A stretch of 64,000 bases of DNA from Candidatus Reconcilbacillus cellulovorans (GTDB lineage Bacteria > Bacillota > Bacilli > Paenibacillales > Reconciliibacillaceae): positions 31,239 through 95,238 of the forward strand of contig MOXJ01000006.1 in assembly GCA_002507565.1 (NCBI GenBank), read 5' to 3'. The number at the start of each line of letters is the position of its first letter. Position 1 is the stretch's first letter. The notes under the pieces are model-generated. The model saw only the letters and a program-made list of their open reading frames with translations. It had not been told where the DNA came from and did not search any database. Of the stretch, positions 29,477 through 39,441 are shown in pieces. The position numbers and the translations under genes were made by a program.

Positions 29477-31192
29477 TTATCCGGATTCGCGGGCGTGCAG
29501 CACGGCGCCGCCGACCGCCGTATTCGCGGCAAGGCGAACGTCCGCGGGCCGTTCGGCTTCATCGGCGATCGTTCGCGGGCGCCAGCCGAGCGCCAGCTCG
29601 AACACTTCCTCGATCGTCGAGACCGCCGCGACGCGGACGCCGGGCAGACGGGCAAACAGATCCTGCCAATTTTCTTTCGGAATGATGACGCATGTCGCGC
29701 CGGCGTGAAGCGCGGCCTCGACTTTTGCGACGACGCCGCCGACCGGCTTGACTTTTCCGTGAATACTCAGTTCGCCCGTCATCGCCAGCCGGTTGTCGAC
29801 CGGAATGTGCAAAATCGCCGAAGCGATCGCCACCGCCGTCGCGATGCCGGCCGACGGCCCGTCGACGGGCATACCGCCGGGAAAGTTGATGTGCAAATCG
29901 TACGCCCTCGTCGGAATGCCGAGCCGGCGCAAGACGGTCAGCACGTTTTCCACGGAGTTGCGCGCCATACTCTTGCGGCGAAGCGTCCGGCCGGCTCCTC
30001 CGGTTTCCTCTTCCTCGACGGCGCCCGTCAACACGAACGAGCCTTCGTCCGGCTTTGCCGCCCGAACCGCCGTTACCTCGATCTCCAGCAACGCACCGAG
30101 ATTCGGGCCGTATACGGCCAAACCGTTGACGAGCCCGATTTGCGGCTGGTCGTGGACTTTGCGGTCGGGCCGCGGCGACATCTGACTGCTGTGGACGACC
30201 CATTCCACGTCGGCGGCCGTCACGGCGTTACGGCCTTCCGTGATCGCCAGACCGGCGGCCAGCTGCACGACGTTGACCGCTTCCCGGCCGTTCGTCGCGT
30301 ACCGCTTGACGACTTCGACCGCGTCGGCGTCGGGCTGGATGCCGATTTTGCGCAAGGCAGTCGACGCAATCTCGCCGATTTCGTCCGGCAAAAGCGGTCT
30401 GAAAAAAATCTCCATGCAACGCGACCGAAGCGCCGGCGGCAGTTCATGGGGCATCCGCGTCGTCGCGCCGACGAGCCGAAAATCCGCCGGCAACCCATTC
30501 TGAAAAATATCATGAATGTATCCTGGAATGTTCGGATCCTCGGAATTATAATAGGCGCTTTCCAGAAATACTTTCCGATCCTCGAGCACCTTAAGCAGTT
30601 TGTTCATCTGGATCGGATGCAGTTCGCCGATCTCGTCGATGAACAGGATGCCGCCGTGCGCTTTCGTGACGGCGCCGGGCTTCGGCTGGGGAATGCCCGC
30701 CACGCCGAGCGCGCCCGCGCCTTGGTAGATCGGGTCGTGAACGGATCCGATCAGCGGATCGGCGATGCCGCGCTCGTCGAAACGAGCCGTCGTCGCGTCG
30801 ATTTCGACGAACTTGGCGTCGGGGTGAAACGGCGAGTACGGCTGCTTTTTCGCCTCCTCCAGAATGACCCGGGCCGCCGCCGTTTTGCCGACGCCGGGCG
30901 GACCGTAAATGATGACGTGCTGCGGGTTCGGTCCGCAAAGCGCCGCGCGCAGGGCGCGAAGGCCTTCGGACTGTCCGACGATGTCGGCGATCGACGTCGG
31001 CCGCGTCCGTTCCGACAACGGCTTCGTCAGAGAAATAGATCTAAGTTTTCTTAGTTTTTCCATTTCTTTTCGCGATTCACGGTCGATCGCGTGGCGGTTC
31101 GTTTGCTGGTTGCGCAGCAAATTCCAAAAATAAAGGCCGATGACGACGGCGAAAAACAGTTGTACGGCCATCAGCGCCAAGGTCAGCGTCAT
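29477..31192 (-). CDS. lonB: LonB-type sporulation ATP-dependent protease
   Basis: Forespore Lon-like protease of Bacillales. A single N-terminal membrane segment (LALMAVQLFFAVVIGLYFW) anchors it. The AAA+ domain has Walker [13 protein letters not shown] and LFIDEIGELHPIQMNKLL, and the protease domain has catalytic serine in VDGPSAGIATAVA and lysine in VGGVVAKVEAALHAGA. 571 residues. The N-terminal LON substrate domain of LonA is absent, as in B. subtilis LonB. ATG at 31192 with AAGGAG 10 bases upstream; the 21-residue extension to 31255 is rejected. A sigma-F/G-like -10 lies upstream. Confidence 0.94.
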   Translation of the reverse strand: MTLTLALMAVQLFFAVVIGLYFWNLLRNQQTNRHAIDRESRKEMEKLRKLRSISLTKPLSERTRPTSIADIVGQSEGLRALRAALCGPNPQHVIIYGPPGVGKTAAARVILEEAKKQPYSPFHPDAKFVEIDATTARFDERGIADPLIGSVHDPIYQGAGALGVAGIPQPKPGAVTKAHGGILFIDEIGELHPIQMNKLLKVLEDRKVFLESAYYNSEDPNIPGYIHDIFQNGLPADFRLVGATTRMPHELPPALRSRCMEIFFRPLLPDEIGEIASTALRKIGIQPDADAVEVVKRYATNGREAVNVVQLAAGLAITEGRNAVTAADVEWVVHSSQMSPRPDRKVHDQPQIGLVNGLAVYGPNLGALLEIEVTAVRAAKPDEGSFVLTGAVEEEETGGAGRTLRRKSMARNSVENVLTVLRRLGIPTRAYDLHINFPGGMPVDGPSAGIATAVAIASAILHIPVDNRLAMTGELSIHGKVKPVGGVVAKVEAALHAGATCVIIPKENWQDLFARLPGVRVAAVSTIEEVFELALGWRPRTIADEAERPADVRLAANTAVGGAVLHARESG

Positions 31193-31230
31193 CCGCGCTT
31201 CACTCCTTCCGGCAGTCTGTAGACATTTGA

Positions 31231-31260
31231 CATTATTGCCTGCTGATCTTGGCATTAGTC
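31231..31260 (-). promoter_or_regulatory. Candidate forespore (sigma-F/sigma-G) promoter of lonB
   Basis: GGCAATAATG on the minus strand matches the sigma-F/G -10 (GGnnAnAnT) fully. Fifteen bases upstream GACTA matches the GYATA -35 at three of five. B. subtilis lonB is sigma-F dependent, which raises the odds. Confidence 0.4.
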
Positions 31261-31341
31261 GGACGATCCAAAATCGAATAACAGGGCCGAAAGGGCGGGC
31301 AAATTAGGAAAACAAGGGGTGTTTTCGGAGTGTACTCGGGC

Positions 31342-32073
31342 ATGGCGAAAACCGCGGCCAAGAATTACGTGACGGCAGCAACCGCTCTGTTGCTTGCGCT
31401 CGTTCCTGCGGCGGCCGAGGCGGCTGACGTCGGACCGCCGGTAGAACTCGGTCACGACGTCGTCGTCGACGCCGGCCATGGCGGCATCGACGGCGGAACG
31501 TCCCACGGCGATCGGCTGGAAAAACATCTGACGCTCGCCCTCGCGCGCGACCTCAAAGCGGCGCTGGCCGAACGCGGGCTTCGCGCCGCTGTGACGCGTA
31601 CCGACGATTACGCGCCGAGCGACGACAACCGGTGGCTGCCGTCTAGATCGCGCCATCTTCGCGATCTGGCGCAGCGTCACCTGATCATCCGCGAACTTTC
31701 CCCGCGGATCGTCGTCAGCGTACACGTCAACTGGTCGCCCGACCCTTCGCGCTCCGGACCCGTCGTATTATATCCGTTCGATCCACAAAGCCACGCACTC
31801 GCCCACCTCGTCCAGGAGCGGCTGAACCGGCTGTACGGCGCACGCGAGGTGCCGTACATCGCGCCGAACTTTTACCTATTCCGGCGAGCGACGTGTCCTA
31901 CCGTGATCCTGGAAGCGGGCTTTATCGGAAACGCCGGCGACGTCGAACGTCTGACGACGCCCGAAAAACGAAAAAAAATCGCCGCGGCGGTCGCCGACGG
32001 CATTCTCGCGTTTTTGCTGGCGTATGAACTTCCCCTCCGGACGCCCGTTACGGATGCCGTCTTCCCGGAATGA
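31342..32073 (+). CDS. N-acetylmuramoyl-L-alanine amidase, CwlD-like (Amidase_3)
   Basis: Zinc amidase cleaving the lactyl-peptide bond of peptidoglycan; CwlD-type enzymes help form muramic lactam in the spore cortex. 243 residues with an N-terminal signal peptide or anchor ([18 protein letters not shown]). Zinc and catalytic residues: His46 in [10 protein letters not shown], Glu60 in [10 protein letters not shown], His128 in VSVHVNW, and glutamate in [14 protein letters not shown] at 31330 is an alternative start. It stands alone on the plus strand between lonB and ispG, and its last 26 bases overlap the 3' end of ispG tail to tail. The position beside lonB suits a sporulation role, which is inference. 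Confidence 0.88.
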   Translation: MAKTAAKNYVTAATALLLALVPAAAEAADVGPPVELGHDVVVDAGHGGIDGGTSHGDRLEKHLTLALARDLKAALAERGLRAAVTRTDDYAPSDDNRWLPSRSRHLRDLAQRHLIIRELSPRIVVSVHVNWSPDPSRSGPVVLYPFDPQSHALAHLVQERLNRLYGAREVPYIAPNFYLFRRATCPTVILEAGFIGNAGDVERLTTPEKRKKIAAAVADGILAFLLAYELPLRTPVTDAVFPE

Positions 32074-33148
32074 CGCCCGTCCGGCGATATTCCTCGACCA
32101 TACGGTCGATTTCCTTTTTCAACTCGTCGACCAGCTCGGCCTCGGGAACCTTGCGCACAGGCTTGCCGTGCCGGAACAAAAGGCCTTCACCGCGCGCCCC
32201 GGCGATGCCGATGTCCGCCTCGCGCGCTTCGCCCGGTCCGTTGACGGCACAGCCGAGCACCGACACCTTGATCGGTACGCGGATTTTCTCCAAATACGCT
32301 TCAATTTCGTTAACGATTGCAAAAAGGTCGATGTCGAGCCTTCCGCACGTCGGGCACGAAATAAGCGTCGGCGCGTCGGAAACGAGCCCGAACGTTTTCA
32401 ACAATTCCCGCGCCACCTTCACTTCTTCGACGGGGTCGGCGCTCAGCGACACGCGGATCGTGTTGCCGATACCCTCGTACAGCAGCACGCCGAGGCCGGC
32501 CGCGCTTCGGATCGTGCCGGAAAACAGGGTGCCCGCCTCGGTAATGCCGAGGTGAAGCGGATACGGGAACGTCCGCGCCGCTTTCCGGTAGGCCTCGATC
32601 GCCAGGCGCGGGTCGGAAGCTTTCAGCGAGACGACGATATCCCGAAAATCGAGATCCTCCAGAATCTGGATATGATGCAAGGCGCTTTCGACCATCGCGT
32701 CGGCCGTCGGATAACCGTATTTATCGAGAAGGTGCGGCTCAAGCGATCCCGCATTGACGCCGATGCGGATCGGAATGCCGCGCTCCTTGCACGCCTTGAC
32801 GACCGCTTCCACTTTTTCACGGCGGCCGATGTTGCCGGGATTGATCCGGATTTTATCGGCGCCGTTCTCGACGGCGAGCAGCGCAAGACGATAGTCGAAA
32901 TGGATGTCGGCGACCAACGGAATTGAAATTTCCTTTTTGATCTCACGCAGCGCCGCCGCCGCTTCCCGGTTGTTGACAGTGACGCGCACGACCTGGCAGC
33001 CCGCTTCCTCCAGACGCCGGATTTGCTCCACCGTCGCGCGGACGTCCTCGGTTTTCGTCGTACACATGCTCTGGATGACGACGCGGTCGCTGCCGCCGAT
33101 CGTCACCGACCCGACACGCACCGCAATCGTATCTTCACGGCGATACAT
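32048..33148 (-). CDS. ispG: 4-hydroxy-3-methylbut-2-en-1-yl diphosphate synthase
   Basis: Iron-sulfur enzyme of the MEP isoprenoid pathway. 366 residues; [15 protein letters not shown] at the N-terminal barrel, and the 4Fe-4S ligands in ISCPTCGR and [11 protein letters not shown]. It starts 6 bases after the clpX stop and shares that transcript. The stop codon lies inside the convergent amidase gene. Confidence 0.96.
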   Translation of the reverse strand: MYRREDTIAVRVGSVTIGGSDRVVIQSMCTTKTEDVRATVEQIRRLEEAGCQVVRVTVNNREAAAALREIKKEISIPLVADIHFDYRLALLAVENGADKIRINPGNIGRREKVEAVVKACKERGIPIRIGVNAGSLEPHLLDKYGYPTADAMVESALHHIQILEDLDFRDIVVSLKASDPRLAIEAYRKAARTFPYPLHLGITEAGTLFSGTIRSAAGLGVLLYEGIGNTIRVSLSADPVEEVKVARELLKTFGLVSDAPTLISCPTCGRLDIDLFAIVNEIEAYLEKIRVPIKVSVLGCAVNGPGEAREADIGIAGARGEGLLFRHGKPVRKVPEAELVDELKKEIDRMVEEYRRTGVIPGRRHP

Positions 33149-33154
33149 AGTACG

Positions 33155-34429
33155 TCACGCGCTTTCCTCTTTCTTTTTGGCCTGCTTTTCGCCTTTCGTG
33201 CGCAACTCCGGCGCGATCCGGTTGAGCACGACGTCCTTCGTGATGCGGCACACCGTCACGTCGTCGCGGGACGGCACCTCGAACATAACGTCGAGCATGA
33301 TGCTTTCGATGATGGCGCGCAAACCGCGGGCGCCCGTGTTGCGCTTCATCGCCTCTTTGGCGATGGCTTCCAGGGCGTCCTGATCGAATTCCAACTTGAC
33401 GTTGTCCATCTCCAGCAGCTTCTGGTACTGTTTGACCAGCGCGTTCTTCGGCTCGGTCAGGATGCGGACGAGCGCCGCTTCGTCGAGCGGCTCCAGCGTC
33501 GCGATGACGGGCAGTCGACCGATGAACTCCGGAATAAGCCCGAACTTGAGCAAGTCGTCGGGCTGCACGAGCGACAAATACTCACCGGGTTTCAGTTCGG
33601 CCTTGCCGCCGCCTTCCGCATTGAAGCCGATCACTTTTTTGCCGATGCGCCGCTTGATGATTTGTTCGAGCCCCTCGAAGGCGCCGCCGCAGATAAACAG
33701 AATGTTCGTCGTGTCGATCTGGATGAACTCCTGATGCGGGTGCTTGCGCCCGCCCTGCGGCGGAACCGATGCGATCGTCCCTTCGAGAATTTTCAGCAGC
33801 GCCTGCTGCACGCCTTCGCCGGACACGTCGCGCGTGATCGACGGGTTGTCGGACTTGCGCGCGATCTTGTCGACTTCGTCGATGTAGACGATGCCGCGCT
33901 CGGCTTTCTCGACGTCGTAATCGGCCGCCTGGATCAGCTTAAGCAAAATATTTTCTACGTCTTCACCGACGTAACCGGCCTCCGTCAGCGACGTCGCGTC
34001 GGCGATCGCGAACGGGACGTTCAAAATTTTGGCAAGCGTCTGCGCAAGCAGCGTCTTGCCGCTTCCCGTCGGACCGATGAGCAGAATGTTCGATTTCTGC
34101 AGCTCGACGTCCTCCAGCTTGTTCTGCGTGTTGATCCGCTTGTAATGGTTGTAAACGGCGACGGACAGCGCCTTTTTCGCCTGTTCCTGGCCGATCACGT
34201 ATTGGTCGAGAACGGCGCGGATGTCTTTCGGCTTCGGCACGTCCTTGAGGTCGAACTCCTCTTCTTGGCCGAGTTCTTCCTCGACGATCTCGGTGCAGAG
34301 TTCGATGCACTCGTCGCAAATGTAAACGCCGGGCCCGGCGACCAGTTTGCGCACCTGCTCCTGCGATTTGCCGCAAAAGGAGCATTTCAGCTGACCCTTG
34401 TCGTCGTTGAACTTGAACACGGGATTCAC
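33155..34429 (-). CDS. clpX: ATP-dependent Clp protease ATP-binding subunit ClpX
   Basis: AAA+ unfoldase that feeds ClpP. 424 residues. N-terminal zinc-binding domain (CSFCGK near 18 and CDECIELC near 37), Walker [16 protein letters not shown], Walker [15 protein letters not shown], and the IGF-type ClpP-docking loop as [11 protein letters not shown]. It follows clpP by 20 bases. Confidence 0.97.
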   Translation of the reverse strand: MNPVFKFNDDKGQLKCSFCGKSQEQVRKLVAGPGVYICDECIELCTEIVEEELGQEEEFDLKDVPKPKDIRAVLDQYVIGQEQAKKALSVAVYNHYKRINTQNKLEDVELQKSNILLIGPTGSGKTLLAQTLAKILNVPFAIADATSLTEAGYVGEDVENILLKLIQAADYDVEKAERGIVYIDEVDKIARKSDNPSITRDVSGEGVQQALLKILEGTIASVPPQGGRKHPHQEFIQIDTTNILFICGGAFEGLEQIIKRRIGKKVIGFNAEGGGKAELKPGEYLSLVQPDDLLKFGLIPEFIGRLPVIATLEPLDEAALVRILTEPKNALVKQYQKLLEMDNVKLEFDQDALEAIAKEAMKRNTGARGLRAIIESIMLDVMFEVPSRDDVTVCRITKDVVLNRIAPELRTKGEKQAKKKEESA

Positions 34430-34449
34430 CCCATTTTTGGTCGTAAAAA

Positions 34450-35031
34450 TCAGATGGTGGTGATGATTTTGTCGACGAGCCCGTACTCCACCGCTTCTTC
34501 CGCCGTCATGAAAAAGTCCCGGTCGGTGTCGCGCTCGATTTTCTCATAAGGTTGCCCGGTATGCTTGACATAAATGCGGTTCAGTTTTTCCCGCGTCCGG
34601 ATAATCCAGTCCGCATGAATCTTGATGTCGGTCGCCTGGCCGCGAACGCCGCCGAGCGGCTGGTGAATCATGATTTCGCTGTTCGGAAGGCAATACCGCT
34701 TGCCTTTGGCGCCGGCCGCAAGCAAAAGCGAACCCATGCTTGCCGCCATGCCGATGCAGATCGTCGACACGTCCGGCTTGATGAACTGCATCGTGTCGTA
34801 GATCGCCAATCCGGCCGTAACGGAACCGCCCGGCGAATTGATGTACAGGTTGATGTCTTTCTCGGGATCTTGCGCGGCCAGAAACAACATCTGGGCGATG
34901 ACGAGATTGGCGACCTCGTCGTCGATCGGACTCCCGAGAAAAATGATGCGGTCTTTCAGCAGCCGAGAATAAATGTCGTAGGAGCGTTCGCCCCGGCTCT
35001 CCTGTTCGATGACGATCGGAACGAGATACAT
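34450..35031 (-). CDS. clpP: ATP-dependent Clp protease proteolytic subunit
   Basis: Serine protease forming the tetradecameric ClpP barrel. 193 residues; catalytic serine in [10 protein letters not shown], histidine in [10 protein letters not shown], and aspartate in [10 protein letters not shown]. The true start is ATG at 35031 (YLVPIVIEQ after Met), giving the usual length; a GGGGT site is 9 bases upstream. The extension to 35061 is not supported. tig-clpP-clpX order is maintained. Confidence 0.97.
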   Translation of the reverse strand: MYLVPIVIEQESRGERSYDIYSRLLKDRIIFLGSPIDDEVANLVIAQMLFLAAQDPEKDINLYINSPGGSVTAGLAIYDTMQFIKPDVSTICIGMAASMGSLLLAAGAKGKRYCLPNSEIMIHQPLGGVRGQATDIKIHADWIIRTREKLNRIYVKHTGQPYEKIERDTDRDFFMTAEEAVEYGLVDKIITTI

Positions 35032-35099
35032 GTCAGGGCAACCCCATTTCGTTCGTGACAAATTTGCGTCTTACGGTCATTTTATCATGTTTGCGGCCG

Positions 35100-36389
35100 T
35101 CAAGCCACTCGGCTGTTGGCCAGCAAAAACTCGATCGCCTTGCGCACGGCGATGTCCCGCTTGACGCTCCGCAGGCCGCCGGTTTCCTCAAGCCTGGCCC
35201 TCAGCTGGTTGGCGTCGATGCGAAGCTGCTCGGCCATCGCCTCGATCTCCCGCTGCAATTCCTCATCGGTCGCCTCCAGGTTTTCCGCCCGTGCGATCGC
35301 CTCCAGCACGAGTCGGGAACGGACGTTCTTTTCCGCGGTCGGTCGAAGTCTTTCCTTCAATTGATCGGGCGTCGTCCGCGTCAGGCGATAATACTGCTCA
35401 AGGTTAAGCCCTTGCAGCCGCAAAGTGCTGTCGAACTGGTCGACCAGCCGCTGAAGTTCGTTTTCGATCATCACGGCAGGAATGTCCACTTCGCAGGCCG
35501 CCATGGCCTTTTCGACCAGTTCGTCTTCTTTGCGCCGGCGGTTTTCTGCCGCCTTGCGCTCTTCCAACCGTTTTCGAAGGTCGGCCTTCAGCTCGTCCAG
35601 CGTATCGAATTCGCTGATGTCTTTGGCGAACTCGTCGTCGAGTTCGGGAATCCGTTTCCGTTTGAAATCGATCAGTTTGACGCGGAAGGATACCGTCTTG
35701 CCGCGCACGTCCTCTTTTTCGAATTGTTCGGGAACGTCGATTTCAAACTGCTTTTCCTCTCCCTTGGACATCTCGAGCACGCGCTGTTCGAACTCCTGCG
35801 GCATTGAGCCGGAGCCGATCATCATCAACATGCGTTCGGCCGTCCAGTCTTTTACCGGTCGGCCGTCGACGAACGCCTCGACGGAAAGAAAGGCGAAATC
35901 GCCGTTTCGCACCGGTTCCCCTTCAAGAGATACGATTTCGGCATGCCGTTCCTGCAGCCGCTTCAGCTCTTCTTCAAGCTCCGCATCGGTCACCGAAACG
36001 TCGCCTTCGGACACTTCCAGTCCCTTGTAGACGCCGAGCTTCACTTCGGGCTTGACCGTCACCGTCGCCTTGAATACGAACGGTTCGCCCTTGCCGAACC
36101 GCTCGATATCGATCGAAGGACGATCGACCGGCTCGATGCCGCATTGTTCGACGGCTGCAGCGTAGGACTCCGGAAGCAGAATGTCGAGTGCGTCCTGGTA
36201 AAGCGCTTCCGGTCCGAACCGCCGCTCAAAAATGGCGCGCGGGACTTTGCCCTTGCGGAATCCCGGCACCGTCACGCGGCGAACGACTTTGCGGAATGCC
36301 TTGTCGAGCGCTTCGGCGACTTTGTCTTCGCCGATTTCGACGTGCAGCACGACGCGGTTATTTTCAAGCTTTTCCCAAGTCGCTTTCAT
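35100..36389 (-). CDS. tig: Trigger factor
   Basis: Ribosome-associated chaperone and peptidyl-prolyl isomerase. 429 residues. The ribosome-binding signature is VTVPGFRKGKVPRAIFERRFG near residue 45 (outlined), the FKBP-like PPIase domain covers about 150-240 (VRNGDFAFLSVEAFVDG, EFEQRVLEMSKGEEKQF), and the C-terminal helical arms follow. GGAGGGG lies 10 bases before the ATG at 36389; the open frame runs to 36626 but that extension overlaps the promoter and the upstream gene. Confidence 0.96.
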   Translation of the reverse strand: MKATWEKLENNRVVLHVEIGEDKVAEALDKAFRKVVRRVTVPGFRKGKVPRAIFERRFGPEALYQDALDILLPESYAAAVEQCGIEPVDRPSIDIERFGKGEPFVFKATVTVKPEVKLGVYKGLEVSEGDVSVTDAELEEELKRLQERHAEIVSLEGEPVRNGDFAFLSVEAFVDGRPVKDWTAERMLMMIGSGSMPQEFEQRVLEMSKGEEKQFEIDVPEQFEKEDVRGKTVSFRVKLIDFKRKRIPELDDEFAKDISEFDTLDELKADLRKRLEERKAAENRRRKEDELVEKAMAACEVDIPAVMIENELQRLVDQFDSTLRLQGLNLEQYYRLTRTTPDQLKERLRPTAEKNVRSRLVLEAIARAENLEATDEELQREIEAMAEQLRIDANQLRARLEETGGLRSVKRDIAVRKAIEFLLANSRVA

Positions 36390-36453
36390 TTTATGCTTTC
36401 CCCTCCGCGAATATGGCGATCTCCTGGAAGATGGCGAGTACAATAACTTTCCC

Positions 36454-36483
36454 ATTATAGTACGGAAGACGGACGTTTTGCAA
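36454..36483 (-). promoter_or_regulatory. Sigma-A promoter of tig-clpP-clpX-ispG
   Basis: TTGCAA, 18-base spacer, TATAAT on the minus strand, at the stop codon of the preceding gene. No CtsR operator was found beside it. Confidence 0.6.
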
Positions 36484-37153
36484 GCAATCCGAACGCATCG
36501 CGAATGGCGCAAAACGCCCGCCGGAAAGCTGGTTTCACGTCCACGCCGTATGTGTCCATCAGACGGTCCGGACTGACAGGCAATCCGACCGAAAGGGCGA
36601 CGGCCGCATGAAGCGCGGCCGACCATGCGGGAGCCAAACCGCGTTTTCCGTCACGGACGATATTGGGATATACGGCCGTCGCATAGGCGATCGCGACGAA
36701 ATCGCGCCATGCGTCAGCCGCAAGATCCGCCAGCATCGAACAATCCGATTCGCTCGCGGCTCTGACGAGTTCCGGCACTTCACGAACGATGGCGGGATGT
36801 TCGTCGGCCGAAAGCGGCGTACGCTCGATGCGAAGGCGGACGGTACGTGAGCCTTCAGATGGAAGCTGTACCCAACCCACGGCGCCGAGCCGTTTGAGAG
36901 CCGTTAATGCTTGAAATTGCAAGAAGGGATGGCGCGGTTTTCGCTCGAGCCATTCCCGAATCGCCCTGATAAGCTGACCCGCGCATGCATCGCCGGCCGG
37001 AACGCCCGCCTGCAACGCGTTGATCGTCTCCAGTACCGCCGCAGGAAGCGCCGCCGGCGCTCCGGGATCGAACGCCGACGTCCATCGCCGGACCTCGTTT
37101 TCGTCGAAATCTTCAAAACGCGCGACGAACGACGGATGCACGATCAGCGCCAT
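36455..37153 (-). CDS. Uncharacterised protein upstream of tig, 232 residues
   Basis: No family recognised. Soluble, alpha-helical and alanine/arginine-rich, without signal peptide. Regions such as QLIRAIREWLERKPRHPFLQ and FLQFQALTALKRLGAVGWV suggest a helical-repeat adaptor (HEAT/TPR-like), but no repeat period can be shown by eye. ATG at 37153 with GGAGG 9 bases upstream. B. subtilis also has an uncharacterised helical-repeat gene (ysoA) before tig; whether this is a shorter equivalent is unknown. Confidence 0.7.
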   Translation of the reverse strand: MALIVHPSFVARFEDFDENEVRRWTSAFDPGAPAALPAAVLETINALQAGVPAGDACAGQLIRAIREWLERKPRHPFLQFQALTALKRLGAVGWVQLPSEGSRTVRLRIERTPLSADEHPAIVREVPELVRAASESDCSMLADLAADAWRDFVAIAYATAVYPNIVRDGKRGLAPAWSAALHAAVALSVGLPVSPDRLMDTYGVDVKPAFRRAFCAIRDAFGLLAKRPSSVL

Positions 37154-37205
37154 CGGACACAGCCTCCGTTTTCTGTTTTCTGCAAAACACCGTCGTCCGG
37201 CCGCC

Positions 37206-37234
37206 TTGCGTTCCCCGTGTTTATGTGTTATTAT
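37206..37234 (+). promoter_or_regulatory. Promoter of the tRNA-Gly / tRNA-Arg pair
   Basis: TTGCGT, 17-base spacer, TATTAT about 50 bases before the first tRNA. Confidence 0.5.
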
Positions 37235-37284
37235 TATCGATGCTTAAAGATTTTTCAAGGCGTTTTCATGAAGGATCGCCGCCC

Positions 37285-37355
37285 GCGGGTGTAGTTCAAT
37301 GGTAGAACGTCAGCTTCCCAAGCTGAAAGCGAGGGTTCGATTCCCTTCACCCGCT
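37285..37355 (+). tRNA. tRNA-Gly (anticodon CCC)
   Basis: 71-base cloverleaf. Acceptor GCGGGTG pairs with CACCCGC, D stem GTTC/GAAC, anticodon stem TCAGC/GCTGA with loop TTCCCAA (anticodon CCC), T stem GAGGG/CCCTT with TTCGATT loop, discriminator T. The CCA end is not encoded. Confidence 0.95.
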
Positions 37356-37367
37356 TTCTTTTTTTGT

Positions 37368-37441
<74 letters not shown>

Positions 37442-37446
37442 TCGAA

Positions 37447-37487
37447 AGCCCGCATCGCCTTTTTCTACGGGGCGGTGTGGGCTTTTT
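37447..37487 (+). terminator. Terminator of the tRNA operon
   Basis: 13-bp stem including two G-T pairs (37447-37459 with 37471-37483), 11-base loop, then a T run. It separates the tRNAs from asnB. Confidence 0.8.
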
Positions 37488-37567
37488 CCTTTTCCGCCAT
37501 GAAGAGGCCGCCGTGTCGTCATACCTTCCCTACCGCCCGCATATGGTTTGCAAAGAGGTGAACGCCG

Positions 37568-39418
37568 ATGTGCGGAATCGCGGGATGGATCGATTGGACA
37601 CGAGATTTGACGGGAGCCGCCGACATCGTGGAAGCGATGACCGAAACGCTCGCCCCGCGCGGGCCGGACGCGTCGGGAACGTGGCTTTCCCGTTCGTGCG
37701 CGTTCGGACATCGCCGGTTGTGCGTCATCGATCCGGCCGGCGGCGCACAGCCGATGATTGGCGAACGCGGAGGCCGTAAATATGTGATCGTCTACAACGG
37801 TGAACTGTACAACACGGCAGAGCTGCGGGCGGAACTGGAAGCGCGCGGCCACCGTTTCCGAACGCGCTGCGATACCGAGGTCGTCCTGCTTTCGTTTATC
37901 GAATGGGGCGATCGATGCGTCGAACGGCTGAACGGCATTTTCGCCTTTGCCGTCTGGGACAACACGGCGCAACGCGTGTTTCTTGCCCGCGACCGGCTCG
38001 GCGTCAAACCGCTGTTTTACGTCCGACGCAACGGCATGCTGCTGTTTGCTTCCGAGCCGAAGGCGCTGCTTGCCCATCCGTCCGTTAAACCGGAAATCGA
38101 CGCGGAAGGACTGGCCGAAATCATCGCGATCGGTCCGGCCCGCACGCCCGGCCACGGCGTCTATCGCGGCGTGCGTGAACTCCGTCCCGGCTTCTGGCTA
38201 GCCTATTCGCGCGACGGCTGCACGATTCGCCCTTACTGGCGGCTGACGCCCCGGCCACACGAGGAAACGGAAGAGGAAACGGCGGAGCACGTCCGCTGGC
38301 TGCTGGCCGACACCGTCCGCCGGCAGCTCGTGTCAGACGTTCCGGTCTGTACACTTTTGTCGGGCGGGCTCGACTCCAGCACGCTGACGGCATTGGCCGC
38401 CGAGACGTTGCATGAATCCGGCGGCGGACCGCTCCGCACGTTTTCGGTCGACTACGCCGACAACGACCGCTATTTCCGCCCCGGCGCGTTTCAGCCGGAC
38501 GCCGATACGCCGTGGATCGAACGCGCGGTCGGTTGGCTCGGCACCGAACACCGTCGCGTCGTGATCGACACGCCTGAACTCGTCGCGGCTTTGGACGACG
38601 CCGTCGCTGCCCGTGATTTGCCGGGCATGGCCGACATCGACGCGTCGCTTCTCTTGTTTTGCCGGGAAATCAAGAAAAACGCCACCGTTGCGTTGTCCGG
38701 AGAAGCCGCCGACGAAGTGTTCGGCGGATATCCATGGTTTTTCCGGGAAGACGCGCAAAATGCGGACGCGTTTCCGTGGTCTTTGAATGCGCAGGCGAGG
38801 TTTTCGCTTTGGTCGCCTGACGTGCTGAAGGCGACGGGAGCGGAAGAATACGCGAAAGAACGGTACAGTCAAGCGCTGGCAGAAACGCCGCGCGCCGACT
38901 GGGAAGACGAAGAAGCGAACCGCATCCGCGTCATGTCATACCTGAACATCACCCGGTTCATGCCGACGTTGCTCGACCGCAAGGACCGCATGAGCATGGC
39001 TTGCGGCTTGGAAGTGCGGGTGCCGTTTTGCGACCACCGGCTCGTCGAATACGTCTGGAACATCCCGTGGCCGATCCGCACGGCCGGCAACCGGGAAAAA
39101 GGCATCCTGCGCAAGGCGATGCGCGGCGTCCTACCCGACGACATGCTGGCGCGCAAAAAGAGCCCATACCCGAAAACGCATCGCCCCGATTATGCGGCCG
39201 CCGTACGACGGCGTTTGGCCGAAGTGCTCGACGATCCGAATGCTCCGATCGTCCCGCTGCTCAACGTGCCGCATGTCCGGCGCCTCGTCGCCGGCGAGGA
39301 CCCGCAGTCCGACGAGTCGCCGTTTTTCGGCCAACTGATGACCGGGCCGCAGACGCTCGCATATCTGCTGCAGGTCAACACGTGGATGAAAAAATACCGC
39401 GTACGCGTCGTGCTCTGA
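37568..39418 (+). CDS. asnB: Asparagine synthase (glutamine-hydrolysing)
   Basis: Makes asparagine from aspartate, glutamine and ATP. 616 residues. Class II amidotransferase domain begins MCGIAGW with nucleophile Cys2, RGPDASG, and YNGELYN. The synthetase domain has the PP-loop SGGLDSSTLTALAAE near residue 262 and SGEAADEVFGGYPWF. AGAGGTG 8 bases before the ATG. The closest subtype in B. subtilis would be the AsnO/YisO-like sporulation enzymes or AsnB; these cannot be told apart here. It is convergent with the ureohydrolase-fold gene. Confidence 0.93.
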   Translation: MCGIAGWIDWTRDLTGAADIVEAMTETLAPRGPDASGTWLSRSCAFGHRRLCVIDPAGGAQPMIGERGGRKYVIVYNGELYNTAELRAELEARGHRFRTRCDTEVVLLSFIEWGDRCVERLNGIFAFAVWDNTAQRVFLARDRLGVKPLFYVRRNGMLLFASEPKALLAHPSVKPEIDAEGLAEIIAIGPARTPGHGVYRGVRELRPGFWLAYSRDGCTIRPYWRLTPRPHEETEEETAEHVRWLLADTVRRQLVSDVPVCTLLSGGLDSSTLTALAAETLHESGGGPLRTFSVDYADNDRYFRPGAFQPDADTPWIERAVGWLGTEHRRVVIDTPELVAALDDAVAARDLPGMADIDASLLLFCREIKKNATVALSGEAADEVFGGYPWFFREDAQNADAFPWSLNAQARFSLWSPDVLKATGAEEYAKERYSQALAETPRADWEDEEANRIRVMSYLNITRFMPTLLDRKDRMSMACGLEVRVPFCDHRLVEYVWNIPWPIRTAGNREKGILRKAMRGVLPDDMLARKKSPYPKTHRPDYAAAVRRRLAEVLDDPNAPIVPLLNVPHVRRLVAGEDPQSDESPFFGQLMTGPQTLAYLLQVNTWMKKYRVRVVL

Positions 39419-39441
39419 ACCGGCGTCGAGGATTCCCGTCG

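Noticed and set aside
34430..35099. CtsR or HrcA/CIRCE control of clpP
   Set aside because: Neither the tandem GGTCAAA heptads nor the TTAGCACTC inverted repeat was seen upstream of clpP, tig or lonA.
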